Below, piece by piece: positions 36,674-46,280 of a stretch of DNA of 64,000 nt. The DNA is taken from contig NZ_CP149798.1 of NCBI RefSeq assembly GCF_037940415.1, positions 744,001 through 808,000 on the forward strand. The letters are read 5' to 3'. Positions within the stretch are counted from its first letter, which is position 1, and every line of letters starts with the position of its first letter. The notes under the pieces are model-generated. The model was not told the DNA's origin. It searched no databases and saw only the letters and a list, made by a program, of their open reading frames with translations. The stretch is from Streptomyces sp. f51 (GTDB lineage Bacteria > Actinomycetota > Actinomycetes > Streptomycetales > Streptomycetaceae). The translations under genes and the position numbers were made by a program.

Positions 36674-37363
36674 ATGCCGTTCAAGCCGCTCCGGCCGGCC
36701 GACTCCGGCAAGGTCCCCGCGAAGACCGCGCAGCATCCGGTGTTCGCCCGCTCCTACGCCCGCTTCAGCACCAGGGCCGAGACCCGCATGGGGATCGGCC
36801 GCCTGCGCGAGCGGCTGCTCGCCGGGCTGTCCGGCCGGGTGATCGAGATCGGCGCGGGCAACGGCCTGAACTTCGCCCACTACCCGGGCACGGTCTCGGA
36901 GGTCGTCGCCATCGAACCAGAGCGGCTGCTGCGGCAGTTGGCGCTGGAGGCGGCCATGCGCTGCGAGGTGCCCGTCGACGTGGCGCCGGGCGCCGCCGAG
37001 GCGCTGCCGGTCAAGAGCGAGGCGTACGACGCCGCGGTGCTCTCCCTGGTGCTGTGCAGCGTGCGGGACGTGCCGCGAGCACTCGCCGAGGTGCGGCGGG
37101 TGCTGCGCCCCGGCGGCACGGTCCGGTTCCTGGAGCACGGCAGGGGCGGCGGGCGCGTCATGCGCTCCGTCCAGCGGGGCCTGGACGCCACGGTGTGGCC
37201 CCGGCTGTGCGGCGGCTGCCACGTGGGCCGCGACCCGATCGCCGTGCTGCGCGAGGCGGGGTTCGAACTGGGCCCGTACCGGCGGCTGTTGCTGCCCGAG
37301 AAGGGACCGCGGCTGCCCACCTCGTACTGCGTTCTCGGCACCGCCCGCCGGCCGCTCGACTGA
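36674..37363 (+). CDS. Class I SAM-dependent methyltransferase
   Basis: A 229-residue Rossmann-fold methyltransferase of the UbiE/Methyltransf_11 type. Motif I is VIEIGAGNGLNF (residues 56-67), the acidic ribose ligand is in VVAIEPE, and AEALPVKSEAYDAAVLSLVLC and VLRPGGTVRFLEHG follow. The start is ATG 36674 behind GGGAGG. The substrate cannot be inferred. It follows the biotin operon but is separated by a hairpin, so a link to biotin (as for BioC) is not supported: BioC-specific context is missing. Confidence 0.9.
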   Translation: MPFKPLRPADSGKVPAKTAQHPVFARSYARFSTRAETRMGIGRLRERLLAGLSGRVIEIGAGNGLNFAHYPGTVSEVVAIEPERLLRQLALEAAMRCEVPVDVAPGAAEALPVKSEAYDAAVLSLVLCSVRDVPRALAEVRRVLRPGGTVRFLEHGRGGGRVMRSVQRGLDATVWPRLCGGCHVGRDPIAVLREAGFELGPYRRLLLPEKGPRLPTSYCVLGTARRPLD

Positions 37364-37395
37364 CGGGTGGACCCCCGGCACCTCGCGCCGGGGTG

Positions 37396-37770
37396 TCACA
37401 GACTCCAGCGGCGCAGTTCGTGGGCGATGTCGTGCACGGTGGCCTCGCCGGTCTTGACCAGGCGGGCCAGTTCCCTCACCTGTTCGGGCGAGGTGACGAC
37501 CTTCAGGCCGCTGGCGACCAGGTAGGCGTAGGCGACGGCCGAGGCGAACATCGCGTTGGAGCGTTCGAGCGCCGGGACGTGCAGCAGGAGCTGGAGCAGT
37601 GCGGCGGCGCGGGCGTGCGGGCTGTCGTAGACGGGGATGCCGAGGATCTCCGCCTCGTGCCGGCTGACCGCGGCGACGAGCGCCCCCCAGTCGGTGACCT
37701 GCGGGTCTCCGGGTGTCTTCTGTTCGGCGATCATGAGGAGCCAGGCAAGATCGACTCTGATACTGCTCAA
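37396..37770 (-). CDS. Fic/Doc-like toxin component of a TA pair
   Basis: A 124-residue protein of a Streptomyces family usually labelled Fic-family toxin. The segment LLLHVPALERSNAMFASAVAY resembles the Fic core of Doc (His ... Asn-Lys/Arg) but is degenerate: His, Pro and Asn are kept while the canonical Gly and Arg/Lys are not obvious. Classic Fic AMPylation or Doc kinase activity is therefore uncertain. It starts at TTG (37770), 4 bp after the antitoxin stop, without a strong ribosome-binding site, consistent with coupled, lower translation of the toxin. Confidence 0.8.
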   Translation of the reverse strand: MSSIRVDLAWLLMIAEQKTPGDPQVTDWGALVAAVSRHEAEILGIPVYDSPHARAAALLQLLLHVPALERSNAMFASAVAYAYLVASGLKVVTSPEQVRELARLVKTGEATVHDIAHELRRWSL

Positions 37771-37774
37771 GGGA

Positions 37775-38014
37775 TCAACGACGACCTTCGCTGGTGCCTT
37801 CGCGCTCCGCGCCGAACTCCTCGGCGAAGACGGACTCGTACTGCTTCATGAAGTCGGCCGCGGCCTCCACGAAGGTGTGGCCCACTTCCCCGGTGTCCTG
37901 CCGGACCAGTTCCTCGATGTAGCGGTTCACGCTCATCCCCCGCTCCAGGGCTCGCTCCCGGGCCGCTCTCGCGGTGCCCTCGTCCACGCGGACGTTCAGC
38001 TGAGTCTTCGCCAT
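37775..38014 (-). CDS. Ribbon-helix-helix antitoxin
   Basis: A 79-residue protein. The N-terminal 45 residues are a ribbon-helix-helix DNA-binding domain (KTQLNVRVDEGTARAARERALERGMSV...), and the acidic C-terminal half (EEFGAEREGTSEG) would neutralise the toxin. It is first in the operon, as antitoxins usually are, with the toxin 4 bp behind. A palindromic operator lies 9 bp upstream of its start, so autoregulation by the antitoxin or complex is expected. Confidence 0.88.
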   Translation of the reverse strand: MAKTQLNVRVDEGTARAARERALERGMSVNRYIEELVRQDTGEVGHTFVEAAADFMKQYESVFAEEFGAEREGTSEGRR

Positions 38015-38022
38015 CCTTCGAA

Positions 38023-38042
38023 GCTAGCGCGAAATCGCTAGC
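38023..38042 (-). promoter_or_regulatory. Palindromic operator of the TA module
   Basis: GCTAGCG (38023-38029) and CGCTAGC (38036-38042) form a 7-bp inverted repeat with a 6-bp spacer; GCTAGCGCG also occurs as a direct repeat at 38023 and 38037. Its place just upstream of the antitoxin ATG fits RHH autorepression. Confidence 0.7.
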
Positions 38043-38247
38043 GCGGGCAAGAGGAGCCGGGGCGGAGAAGCGCGATGAAGAACCACGGTGGAGAAGCGCG
38101 GTGGAGATTGCCCCTTACATCCATATCGGGGCCACACCCTGGGGTGGAGACCGTGCAGCACCTACGAGGGATACCGGGTGTGCGTCCGATCACACTACGC
38201 TCGGGCCGGACGAGGAGTCCGGACCATCCATTCCAGAGGAGGCGGTC

Positions 38248-39195
<948 letters not shown>

Positions 39196-39202
39196 GGCGG
39201 TC

Positions 39203-41767
39203 GTGCTCAAGGCGACACTGCGTAGCTTTCTCGCGCACAAGGGGCGGCTGCTGCTGTCGGCGCTGGCCATCGTGCTGTCCGTGGCCTTCGTCGCGGGAAG
39301 CCTGATCTTCTCGGACACGGTGACCCGTACGTTCGACCGGCTCTTCGCCTCCACCGCGGCCGATGTGACCGTGGAACCCAGGAACGACCTGAAGTCCCAA
39401 CTGCCCACTGGAGCGACGGAAACGGTCCCGGCCTCCCTCGCCGGCCGGCTCGCGAGGGTCGAGGGGGTCGCCGCCACCCACGTGGACGCCTCCGTGGAGA
39501 ACGCCCCGGTCGTCGACAGCGCGAACAAGTCGGTCGGGCCGACGACGGGCGCGCCCACCATCGTCACCAACTGGCAGATCACCGAGCGCAGTCCGGTGAA
39601 GCTGACCTCAGGGCACGCGCCAAGCGGCGACGGCGAGGCGCTGCTCGACGCGGACACCGCCGACAAGAAGCACCTCGGCATCGGCGACACCCTCACCGTG
39701 CAGGCGCAGCCCGGCTCCTTCGCGGTCCGGATCGTCGGGATCGCCACCTTCACCACCACCAACCCCGGTGCCGCGCTGATCTTCCTGGACACCCCGACCG
39801 CGCAGACCAAGCTGCTCGGCCGCCCCGGTCTCGCCACGAGCATCTCCGTGGACGCCGCCAAGGGCGTCGACAACGCCCAGCTCAAGCGACGCGTCTCGGC
39901 CGAACTCGGCAACAGCACCTACGACGTGAAGACCGCGCAGGAGCAGGCGAAGTCGTCCGCCGAGCAACTCGGCGGATTCCTCGACGTCATCAAGTACGTG
40001 ATGCTCGGCTTCGCCGGGATCGCGGTGCTCGTCGGGATATTCCTCATCGTCAACACCTTCTCCATGCTGATCGCCCAGCGCACCCGCGAACTCGGGCTGC
40101 TGCGGGCGCTCGGCGCCGACCGCCGTCAGGTGCGCCGGTCGGTGCTCACCGAGGCCCTGCTCCTCGGCCTGGTCGGCTCGACGCTCGGCCTCGCGGCCGG
40201 GATCGGGCTGGCGGTCGGGCTGATCAAGCTGATGACCGCCTTCGGCATGAACCTCAAGTCGACAGAAATGGTGATCGGTTGGCCGACTCCCGTGGCGGCG
40301 TACGTCGTCGGGGTCGGCGTCACGTACATCGCGGCCTATCTGCCGGCCAGGCGCGCGGCGGGCGTCTCCCCCATGGCGGCTCTCTCGGACGCCGAAGTCG
40401 CGGGCGTGGGACGGCCGTTGCGGGTACGGGCCGTGGTGGGCGGAGTCGTCGGCGCGGCCGGCGCCGCGGCTCTCGCGGGCTGCGCGGCCTCGACGAAGAC
40501 CTCGACGGCGGCCTCGCTGCTGGGGCTCGGTGTCGTCCTGACACTGATCGCGACGGTGATCGCCGGACCGCTGCTGGTCCGTCCGGTGATCCGGGTCCTC
40601 GGCGGCGCGTTCCCGGCGATCTTCGGTCCGGTGGGCCGGATGAGCCAGCGCAACGCGCTGCGCAATCCGCGGCGCACCGGCGCCACCGCCGCCGCCCTGA
40701 TGGTCGGACTCGCCCTGGTCGGCGGGATGTCCGTGGCCAGCGCGTCCATGAGCAAGTCCTTCGACCAGCAGATCGACAGGACGCTCGGCGCCGACTTCGT
40801 GCTCCAGAACGCCAACTTCGTGCCGTTCTCGCACGAGGTCACGGACAAGGTGCGCGCCACCGACGGTGTCGGGCTGGTCGTCCGGCAGCGGTTCACGCCG
40901 GTCGCGGTCAAGCTGCCCGACGGCAAGCGGGTGGAGACGACGGCCGCGGCCTACGACCCGCGGCTCGACGACGTCGCCCACGTCACGTACACGCGGGGCG
41001 ACACCGCCGCGGCGCTGGGCGAGGGCCGCATCGCCATGGACGTGAAGTTCGCGAACGACCACGACGTGCGGATCGGCAGCACGATTCCGGTCGAGTTCCC
41101 CGCGGGCCGCACGGCCGAACTGACGGTGGGCGCGCTCACCGATCAGGGCGGCGGCGGGTTCGGGACACAGGGCGGACTCGTCTTCGGCTTCGGCACGATC
41201 GAGAAGTACGTGCCCGGCGGGCAGGACTCGGCTCTGTACGTGAACGCGGCCCCGGGCACGTCCCCGGAGAAGCTGCGCCCCCGGCTGGAGAAGACCCTGG
41301 AGCCGTATCCACAGGTCCAGGTCCGCGACCAGGCCGACTACAAGAAGCTCGTCCACGACCAGATCGCCGTGCTGCTCTACCTCGTGTACGCCCTGCTCGG
41401 GCTCGCCATCGTCATCGCCGTGCTCGGTGTGGTGAACACCCTCGCCCTGTCGGTCGTGGAGCGCACCCGTGAGATCGGGCTGCTGCGCGCCATCGGCCTC
41501 GGCCGGCGCCAGCTGCGCCGGATGATCCGTCTGGAGTCCGTGGTGATCGCCGTGTTCGGCGCGGTCCTCGGCCTGGCGCTGGGGATCGTCTGGGGTGTCT
41601 GCGTGCAGCAGGTGCTCGCGCTCCAGGGCATGAAGGCGCTGGCCATCCCGTGGACGACGATCGTCGCGGTCGTGATCGGCTCGGCCGTCGTCGGCATCGT
41701 CGCGGCGCTGCTCCCGGCCCTGCGCGCGTCCCGGATGAACGTGCTGGCGGCGATCGCGCACGAGTGA
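39203..41767 (+). CDS. FtsX-family ABC transporter permease
   Basis: An 854-residue permease made of two FtsX/MacB-like halves. Each has an extracytoplasmic domain after the first membrane segment (LLSALAIVLSVAFVAGSLIF) or its counterpart near residue 500 and a three-helix FtsX block (LGFAGIAVLVGIFLIVNTFSMLIAQRTRELGLLRALGADRRQVRR, split here at the middle; and LGLAIVIAVLGVVNTLALSV). It begins at GTG 39203, 7 bp after its ATPase. This arrangement matches duplicated LolCDE/MacB-type exporters common in Streptomyces. The substrate is unknown. Confidence 0.94.
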   Translation: MLKATLRSFLAHKGRLLLSALAIVLSVAFVAGSLIFSDTVTRTFDRLFASTAADVTVEPRNDLKSQLPTGATETVPASLAGRLARVEGVAATHVDASVENAPVVDSANKSVGPTTGAPTIVTNWQITERSPVKLTSGHAPSGDGEALLDADTADKKHLGIGDTLTVQAQPGSFAVRIVGIATFTTTNPGAALIFLDTPTAQTKLLGRPGLATSISVDAAKGVDNAQLKRRVSAELGNSTYDVKTAQEQAKSSAEQLGGFLDVIKYVMLGFAGIAVLVGIFLIVNTFSMLIAQRTRELGLLRALGADRRQVRRSVLTEALLLGLVGSTLGLAAGIGLAVGLIKLMTAFGMNLKSTEMVIGWPTPVAAYVVGVGVTYIAAYLPARRAAGVSPMAALSDAEVAGVGRPLRVRAVVGGVVGAAGAAALAGCAASTKTSTAASLLGLGVVLTLIATVIAGPLLVRPVIRVLGGAFPAIFGPVGRMSQRNALRNPRRTGATAAALMVGLALVGGMSVASASMSKSFDQQIDRTLGADFVLQNANFVPFSHEVTDKVRATDGVGLVVRQRFTPVAVKLPDGKRVETTAAAYDPRLDDVAHVTYTRGDTAAALGEGRIAMDVKFANDHDVRIGSTIPVEFPAGRTAELTVGALTDQGGGGFGTQGGLVFGFGTIEKYVPGGQDSALYVNAAPGTSPEKLRPRLEKTLEPYPQVQVRDQADYKKLVHDQIAVLLYLVYALLGLAIVIAVLGVVNTLALSVVERTREIGLLRAIGLGRRQLRRMIRLESVVIAVFGAVLGLALGIVWGVCVQQVLALQGMKALAIPWTTIVAVVIGSAVVGIVAALLPALRASRMNVLAAIAHE

Positions 41768-41776
41768 CCCCGAGAT

Positions 41777-41802
41777 CGCCCCGGGCCGCCCGGCCCGGGG
41801 CG
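41777..41802 (+). terminator. Hairpin after ABC operon
   Basis: An 11-bp stem (41777-41787 with 41792-41802, loop GCCC) 9 bp after the permease stop. Confidence 0.7.
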
Positions 41803-41863
41803 TGACCTGCCACTTCTCCCCGGTCCGCCGAGGGCCCGGGGATCAGCGAGGAAGGGATGTCCG

Positions 41864-42784
41864 ATGCCGCGCCCGTTCCGTTTCGGTGTGAGCCTGATCG
41901 CCCCGGCGACCGCGGCCGAGTGGGCCGCCAGGTGCCGCCGCGCCGAGGCGCTCGGCTACGACGTGATCACCGTGGCGGACCATCTGGGCATGCCCGCTCC
42001 CTTCCCCTCGCTGGTCGCCGCCGCGGCGGCGACCGAGCGGCCCCGGCTCGGCACCTTCGTGCTCAACGCGGGTTTCTGGAATCCCGCGTTGCTGGCGCGC
42101 GAGGTGGCCACCACCGCCGCACTGACGGGCGGCCGTCTCGAACTCGGCCTGGGCACCGGGTACATGGCGGCCGAGCACGCGACGGCGGGCCTGCCCTGGG
42201 GCACGGCGCGCGAGCGCGTCGACCATCTCCTGCGCACGGTCGAGGAGTTGAAGCGTCTCCTCGGCCCGGACGGATCGCTCCGGGACGGCACTCCGTGGCC
42301 GGGAGGGAAGGCTCCCGAGTCCGGGTCCGGCGGGCCGCCGCGGGTACCCCTGCTGATCGGGGCCAACGGGGACCGGATGCTCCGCATCGCCGCGGAGCAC
42401 GCGGACACCGTGGCCTTCACGGGCGCGCGCACCGGGCGGAACGGCACCCTGGAACCGCTCACGGCCACCGAGCTCGACGCGCGCGTCGAGCTCCACCGGA
42501 AGGCGTCCGTCGGCCGCGAGGAGCCGGCCGAACTGAATCTGCTGATCCAGATCGTCTCCGTCACCGACGACCGGAGTGCCGCCGTCCGGCCGTGGCTGCC
42601 CCGCCTCCACGGGCTGACCGAGCGGGAGGCGCTCGATCTGCCGGTGGTCCTGATCGGGACGGTGGAGCAGCTGGTCGATCAGGTCCGTGATCTGCGGGAG
42701 CGCCATGGCTTCTCGTATCTGACGGTGCTGGAGCCGAACCTGGAGACCTTCGCTCCCGTGGTCGGCGCACTGCGCGGCCGGTGA
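41864..42784 (+). CDS. F420-dependent LLM-class oxidoreductase
   Basis: A 306-residue luciferase-like monooxygenase-fold protein (TIM barrel). FRFGVSLIAP at the N-terminus, VADHLGMPAP, GRLELGLGTGYMAAE and the C-terminal VLIGTVEQLVDQV are typical of the TIGR03621-like F420-dependent group in actinobacteria. F420 rather than FMN is assigned by family. The start is ATG 41864 after GGAAGGG. The substrate is unknown, and the neighbours give no pathway. Confidence 0.9.
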   Translation: MPRPFRFGVSLIAPATAAEWAARCRRAEALGYDVITVADHLGMPAPFPSLVAAAAATERPRLGTFVLNAGFWNPALLAREVATTAALTGGRLELGLGTGYMAAEHATAGLPWGTARERVDHLLRTVEELKRLLGPDGSLRDGTPWPGGKAPESGSGGPPRVPLLIGANGDRMLRIAAEHADTVAFTGARTGRNGTLEPLTATELDARVELHRKASVGREEPAELNLLIQIVSVTDDRSAAVRPWLPRLHGLTEREALDLPVVLIGTVEQLVDQVRDLRERHGFSYLTVLEPNLETFAPVVGALRGR

Positions 42785-42841
42785 GCGTCCGCATGGCGGA
42801 AATACCGTTCCGGCGTTCGGGCCCCGTGGTGGGATCGGACC

Positions 42842-43267
42842 ATGACCGACTTGCGCGTACGGGCCGCTCGGCCCGAGGACCTCGACGCCGTGCTCGCCTT
42901 CTGGAAGGCGGCCGCGGAGGGCACCAGCATCAGTGACGACCGCGGCGGCGTGGAGGGGCTCGTCGCCCGGGACCCCGGGGCCCTGCTGCTCGCGGAGCGC
43001 GACGGGGAACTGGTGGGCACGGTGATCGCCGGCTTCGACGGCTGGCGCTGTCATCTGTACCGGCTGGCGGTCCGTCCGGACCGACGGCGCCTGGGGATCG
43101 GGTCGGCGCTGCTGGCCGCGGCGGAGGAACGGTTCGTACGCCTCGGCGGGCGGCGCGGGGACGCCATGGTGCTGAAGCGGAACGAGACCGCCCACCATGC
43201 CTGGCGTGCCGCTGGGTACACGCCGGAGGAGCACTGGCGACGCTGGGTGAAGCCGCTGACCGAATAG
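42842..43267 (+). CDS. GNAT-family N-acetyltransferase
   Basis: A 141-residue acetyltransferase. The acetyl-CoA loop is RLAVRPDRRRLGIGSALL (R/Q-x-x-G-x-G/A pattern), with VRAARPEDLDAVLAFW at the N-terminus and NETAHHAWRAAGYTPE in the closing helix. Acceptor unknown. It follows the oxidoreductase by 57 bp in the same direction and could be cotranscribed. Confidence 0.92.
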   Translation: MTDLRVRAARPEDLDAVLAFWKAAAEGTSISDDRGGVEGLVARDPGALLLAERDGELVGTVIAGFDGWRCHLYRLAVRPDRRRLGIGSALLAAAEERFVRLGGRRGDAMVLKRNETAHHAWRAAGYTPEEHWRRWVKPLTE

Positions 43268-43388
43268 GCCGTCCCGGCGCGGACAGAGGCTCCGAGGGCG
43301 GGCGGCGGTCACCGGCGAGCGTCGCTTTGCCTGTCCTTTACCCTTGTTGGACCGTACTCCCTCCGACGAAAGGTGTGAGCGTCCGCCC

Positions 43389-43493
43389 ATGGGCGAGCCT
43401 CCCAGTCCCCGCGGCCGTGATTCCCACGGCGACAGCGGACATCGCGCGATCCCCCCGTCCCTGGCCGATCATGGGACGGAGGTGACCCGATGA
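43389..43493 (+). CDS. Possible 34-residue leader peptide coupled to CBS operon
   Basis: ATG at 43389 opens a short frame (MGEPPSPRGRDSHGDSGHR and on) that stops at TGA 43491-43493, sharing ATGA with the start of the next gene. Such an overlap would couple translation. The peptide is His/Pro-rich and resembles nothing I recognise. It has no strong ribosome-binding site, so expression is uncertain. Confidence 0.35.
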   Translation: MGEPPSPRGRDSHGDSGHRAIPPSLADHGTEVTR

Positions 43494-44815
43494 CCGAAGT
43501 GTTGCTCCTGCTGGTCGCAGTTCTGCTGTCGCTGGCGTGCGGCGGCTTCGTGGCCGCGGAGTTCTCGCTGACCACGGTCGAGCGCAGCGAACTGGAACGC
43601 GCCGTGGAGCGCGGCGAGCGGGGCGCCTCCGGAGCCCTGAAAGCCGTACGGAACCTCACGTTCCAGCTGTCCGGCGCCCAGCTCGGCATCACCGTGACGA
43701 ACCTCGTGGTCGGCATGCTCTCCGAGTCCTCGATCGCCAAGCTCATCGCGGGCCCGCTGGAGTCGCTGGGCGTCCCGGCCTCCGCCTCGCGCTCGGTGGC
43801 CCTGGTCATCGGTACGGCGCTGTCGACGCTCTTCCTGATGGTCGTCGGCGAACTGGTGCCCAAGAACTGGGCGATCTCCTCACCGCTGGCCGTGGCCAAG
43901 CGGGTGGCGACCCCGCAGCGCTGGTTCAGCGCCGCGTTCCGCCCGTTCATCGCCCATCTCAACAACAGTGCGAACCACGTCGTACGCCGCTTCGGCCTCG
44001 AACCGGCCGAGGAGCTGGCCTCCGCCCGTGGACCCCAGGAGCTGGCGGCGCTGGCCCGGCACTCCGCCAAGGAGGGCGCGCTGGAGGCGGACACCGCCGA
44101 ACTGTTCGTGCGCACCCTGAACCTCGCCGACCTGACCGCGGAGAACGTGATGACACCCCGCGTCCAGGTCATGGCGCTCGACGTCCAGGCGACCTGCGAG
44201 GACGTGGCGAACGCGACCCGGGCGACCGGCCTGTCCCGGTTCCCGGTCTACCACGAGACCCTGGACGAGGTCGTCGGGGTCGCGCACATCAGGGACGTGC
44301 TGACGGTGCACGCCGCGAACCGCACCCAGACGCCCGTCTCGCAGATCATGCGCGAGCCGCTGCTCGTACCGGAGTCGCTGACCGTCGACCGGCTCCTGGA
44401 CCGGCTGGCGGGCCGGCGCACGATGGCCGTGGTCATCGACGAGTACGGCGGCACGGCCGGCGTGGCCACGCTGGAGGACATCGTGGAGGAGGTCGTCGGC
44501 GAGGTCCGCGACGAGCACGACCCGCACGAGACCCCCGACCTCGCCCCGGTCGGCACGGACGCCGACGGCCGGGCGCTGTACTCGGCCGACGGGTTCGCCC
44601 GTACCGACCAGCTCGCCAGGGTCGGACTGCGCGTGCCGGACGGACCGTACGAGACGCTGGCCGGATTCATCGCGGCCGAGCTCGGCCGCATCCCCGCCGA
44701 GGGGGACACCGTCGAGGCCGACGACTGGCGGCTCGACGTCGTGGACGCCTCGGGACGGCGGGCCGCACGGGTGCTGCTGCACGCCCCGCACGACGCCGAG
44801 GAGAGCGCGCGATGA
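43490..44815 (+). CDS. CNNM/CorC-type membrane protein with CBS domains (first of pair)
   Basis: A 441-residue hemolysin-C-like protein: DUF21/CNNM membrane domain (residues about 1-190, with [34 protein letters not shown] and [10 protein letters not shown]), two CBS domains ([11 protein letters not shown] onward; [25 protein letters not shown]) and a C-terminal CorC_HlyC domain ([17 protein letters not shown]). Family members are implicated in Mg2+ or Co2+ export. It overlaps the next paralogue by 4 nt (ATGA). Confidence 0.93.
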   Translation: MTEVLLLLVAVLLSLACGGFVAAEFSLTTVERSELERAVERGERGASGALKAVRNLTFQLSGAQLGITVTNLVVGMLSESSIAKLIAGPLESLGVPASASRSVALVIGTALSTLFLMVVGELVPKNWAISSPLAVAKRVATPQRWFSAAFRPFIAHLNNSANHVVRRFGLEPAEELASARGPQELAALARHSAKEGALEADTAELFVRTLNLADLTAENVMTPRVQVMALDVQATCEDVANATRATGLSRFPVYHETLDEVVGVAHIRDVLTVHAANRTQTPVSQIMREPLLVPESLTVDRLLDRLAGRRTMAVVIDEYGGTAGVATLEDIVEEVVGEVRDEHDPHETPDLAPVGTDADGRALYSADGFARTDQLARVGLRVPDGPYETLAGFIAAELGRIPAEGDTVEADDWRLDVVDASGRRAARVLLHAPHDAEESAR

Positions 44816-45825
44816 CCGCCGTACAACTGCTGATCGGATTCGCGACCCTCGTCGTGAACGGCTTCTTCGTCGGCGCCGAGTTCGGACTGATCTCGGTGCG
44901 CCGCAGCCAGATCGAACCGCACGCCGAACGCGGCGACCGGCGGGCACGCAGTGTGCTCTGGGGCCTCGAACACGTCTCGGCGCTGCTCGCGACCGCGCAG
45001 CTCGGCATCACGCTGTGCACCCTGGTGCTCGGCATCGTGGCCGAACCCGCCATCGCTCACCTGCTGGAGCCGGTGTTCCACGCGGTGGGCGTCCCCTCGG
45101 GCGCGGGCCACGCCGTCTCCTTCGTCATCGCGCTCACCCTGGCGACGTATCTGCACATGCTGCTCGGCGAGATGGTGCCGAAGAACGTGGCGCTCGCGGA
45201 GCCCGTACGGACGGCGCTGGTGCTCGGACCGCCACTGGTGGCGCTGTCCCGCGCGCTGCGCCCGGTGATCTTCGCGGTCAACGCCTTCGCCAACGGGCTG
45301 CTGAAGCTGCTGCGGGTCGAGACGAAGGACGAGGTCGCGGCGACGTTCTCCGACGACGAACTCTCCCGTCTGGTGAAGGACTCCAGTGCGGCGGGGCTCA
45401 TCGACCACCGTGCCCAGGAGCGGCTGCGTGACGCCCTGGAGCTGGGCCGCCGGCCCGTGCACGACGTGGTCCTCCCGGTCGAACGCGTCGTCTACGCGCG
45501 CGTGGGCGTCACTCCGGAGGAGCTGGAGCGGCTGTCGGCCGAGTCGGGGTTCTCCCGCTTCCCCGTCGTCGACGACGGACGCCGGATCGTCGGGTATCTG
45601 CACGTCAAGGACGCCCTGGACGCGGCTCCTCGGGAGCTGCCGTTCCGTGTCGAGGACATGCGGCCCATCGCTCGTGTCCGGGAGAGCACGCCCCTGGACG
45701 ACGTGCTGACCGCGATGCGCCGCAGCCGTACCCATCTCGCCGGGGTCATGGGCAGCGACGGCCGGCTCACGGGACTGGTGACGATGGAGGACGTCCTGCG
45801 AGAGCTGTTCGGACAGCCGGCGTAG
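44812..45825 (+). CDS. CNNM/CorC-type membrane protein with CBS domains (second of pair)
   Basis: A 337-residue paralogue of the preceding protein with the same DUF21/CNNM membrane domain ([44 protein letters not shown]) and two CBS domains ending in [14 protein letters not shown], but without the CorC_HlyC C-terminal domain. The ATG overlaps the upstream stop. The pair probably form a hetero-oligomer, one member carrying the regulatory C-terminal domain. An array of hairpin repeats starts 22 bp after the stop. Confidence 0.93.
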   Translation: MTAVQLLIGFATLVVNGFFVGAEFGLISVRRSQIEPHAERGDRRARSVLWGLEHVSALLATAQLGITLCTLVLGIVAEPAIAHLLEPVFHAVGVPSGAGHAVSFVIALTLATYLHMLLGEMVPKNVALAEPVRTALVLGPPLVALSRALRPVIFAVNAFANGLLKLLRVETKDEVAATFSDDELSRLVKDSSAAGLIDHRAQERLRDALELGRRPVHDVVLPVERVVYARVGVTPEELERLSAESGFSRFPVVDDGRRIVGYLHVKDALDAAPRELPFRVEDMRPIARVRESTPLDDVLTAMRRSRTHLAGVMGSDGRLTGLVTMEDVLRELFGQPA

Positions 45826-45847
45826 GCGCGGGAGGGGACCGCTTCGG

Positions 45848-46238
45848 GGTCCCGGCCGGGGCCGGACCTCGGGTCCGGGCGGTCGCTCGGGGGTCCCGGC
45901 CGGGGCCGGACCCCGGGTCCGGGCGGTCGCTCGGGGGTCCCGGCCGGGGCCGGACCCCGGGTCCGGGCGGTCGCTCGGGGGTCCCGGCCGGGGCCGGACC
46001 CCGGGTCCGGGCGGTCGCTCGGGGGTCCCGGCCGGGGCCGGACCCCGGGTCCGGGCGGTCGCTCGGGGGTCCCGGCCGGGGCCGGACCCCGGGTCCGGGC
46101 GGTCGCTCGGGGGTCCCGGCCGGGGCCGGACCCCGGGTCCGGGCGGTCGCTCGGGGGTCCCGGCCGGGGCCGGACCCCGGGTCCGGGCGGTCGCTCGGGG
46201 GTCCCGGCCGGGGCCGGACCCCGGGTCAGGACGGTCCG
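45848..46238. repeat. Nine-copy 44-bp tandem repeat with internal dyads
   Basis: Units start every 44 bp from 45848 to 46200 (opening GGTCCCGGCCGGGGCCGGAC); the first unit has small changes and the ninth is truncated. Each holds the dyad CCGGACC-CCG-GGTCCGG, so RNA from either strand would form a row of hairpins. It fills the gap between the CBS-protein operon and the SGNH hydrolase gene. The period is not a multiple of three, so it is non-coding. Confidence 0.93.
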
Positions 46239-46280
46239 ACAGACCGATGGGTATGTGTTCGGGTTACCATCTTTCTCGCC

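Noticed and set aside
36674..37363. Methyltransferase as BioC of the biotin operon
   Set aside because: It is separated from bioD by 205 bp with a hairpin, and its motifs are generic UbiE-type; adjacency alone does not support a role in biotin synthesis.
39608..41761. 717-codon minus-strand frame
   Set aside because: Antisense shadow of the FtsX permease; repetitive Asp/Arg/His-rich product.
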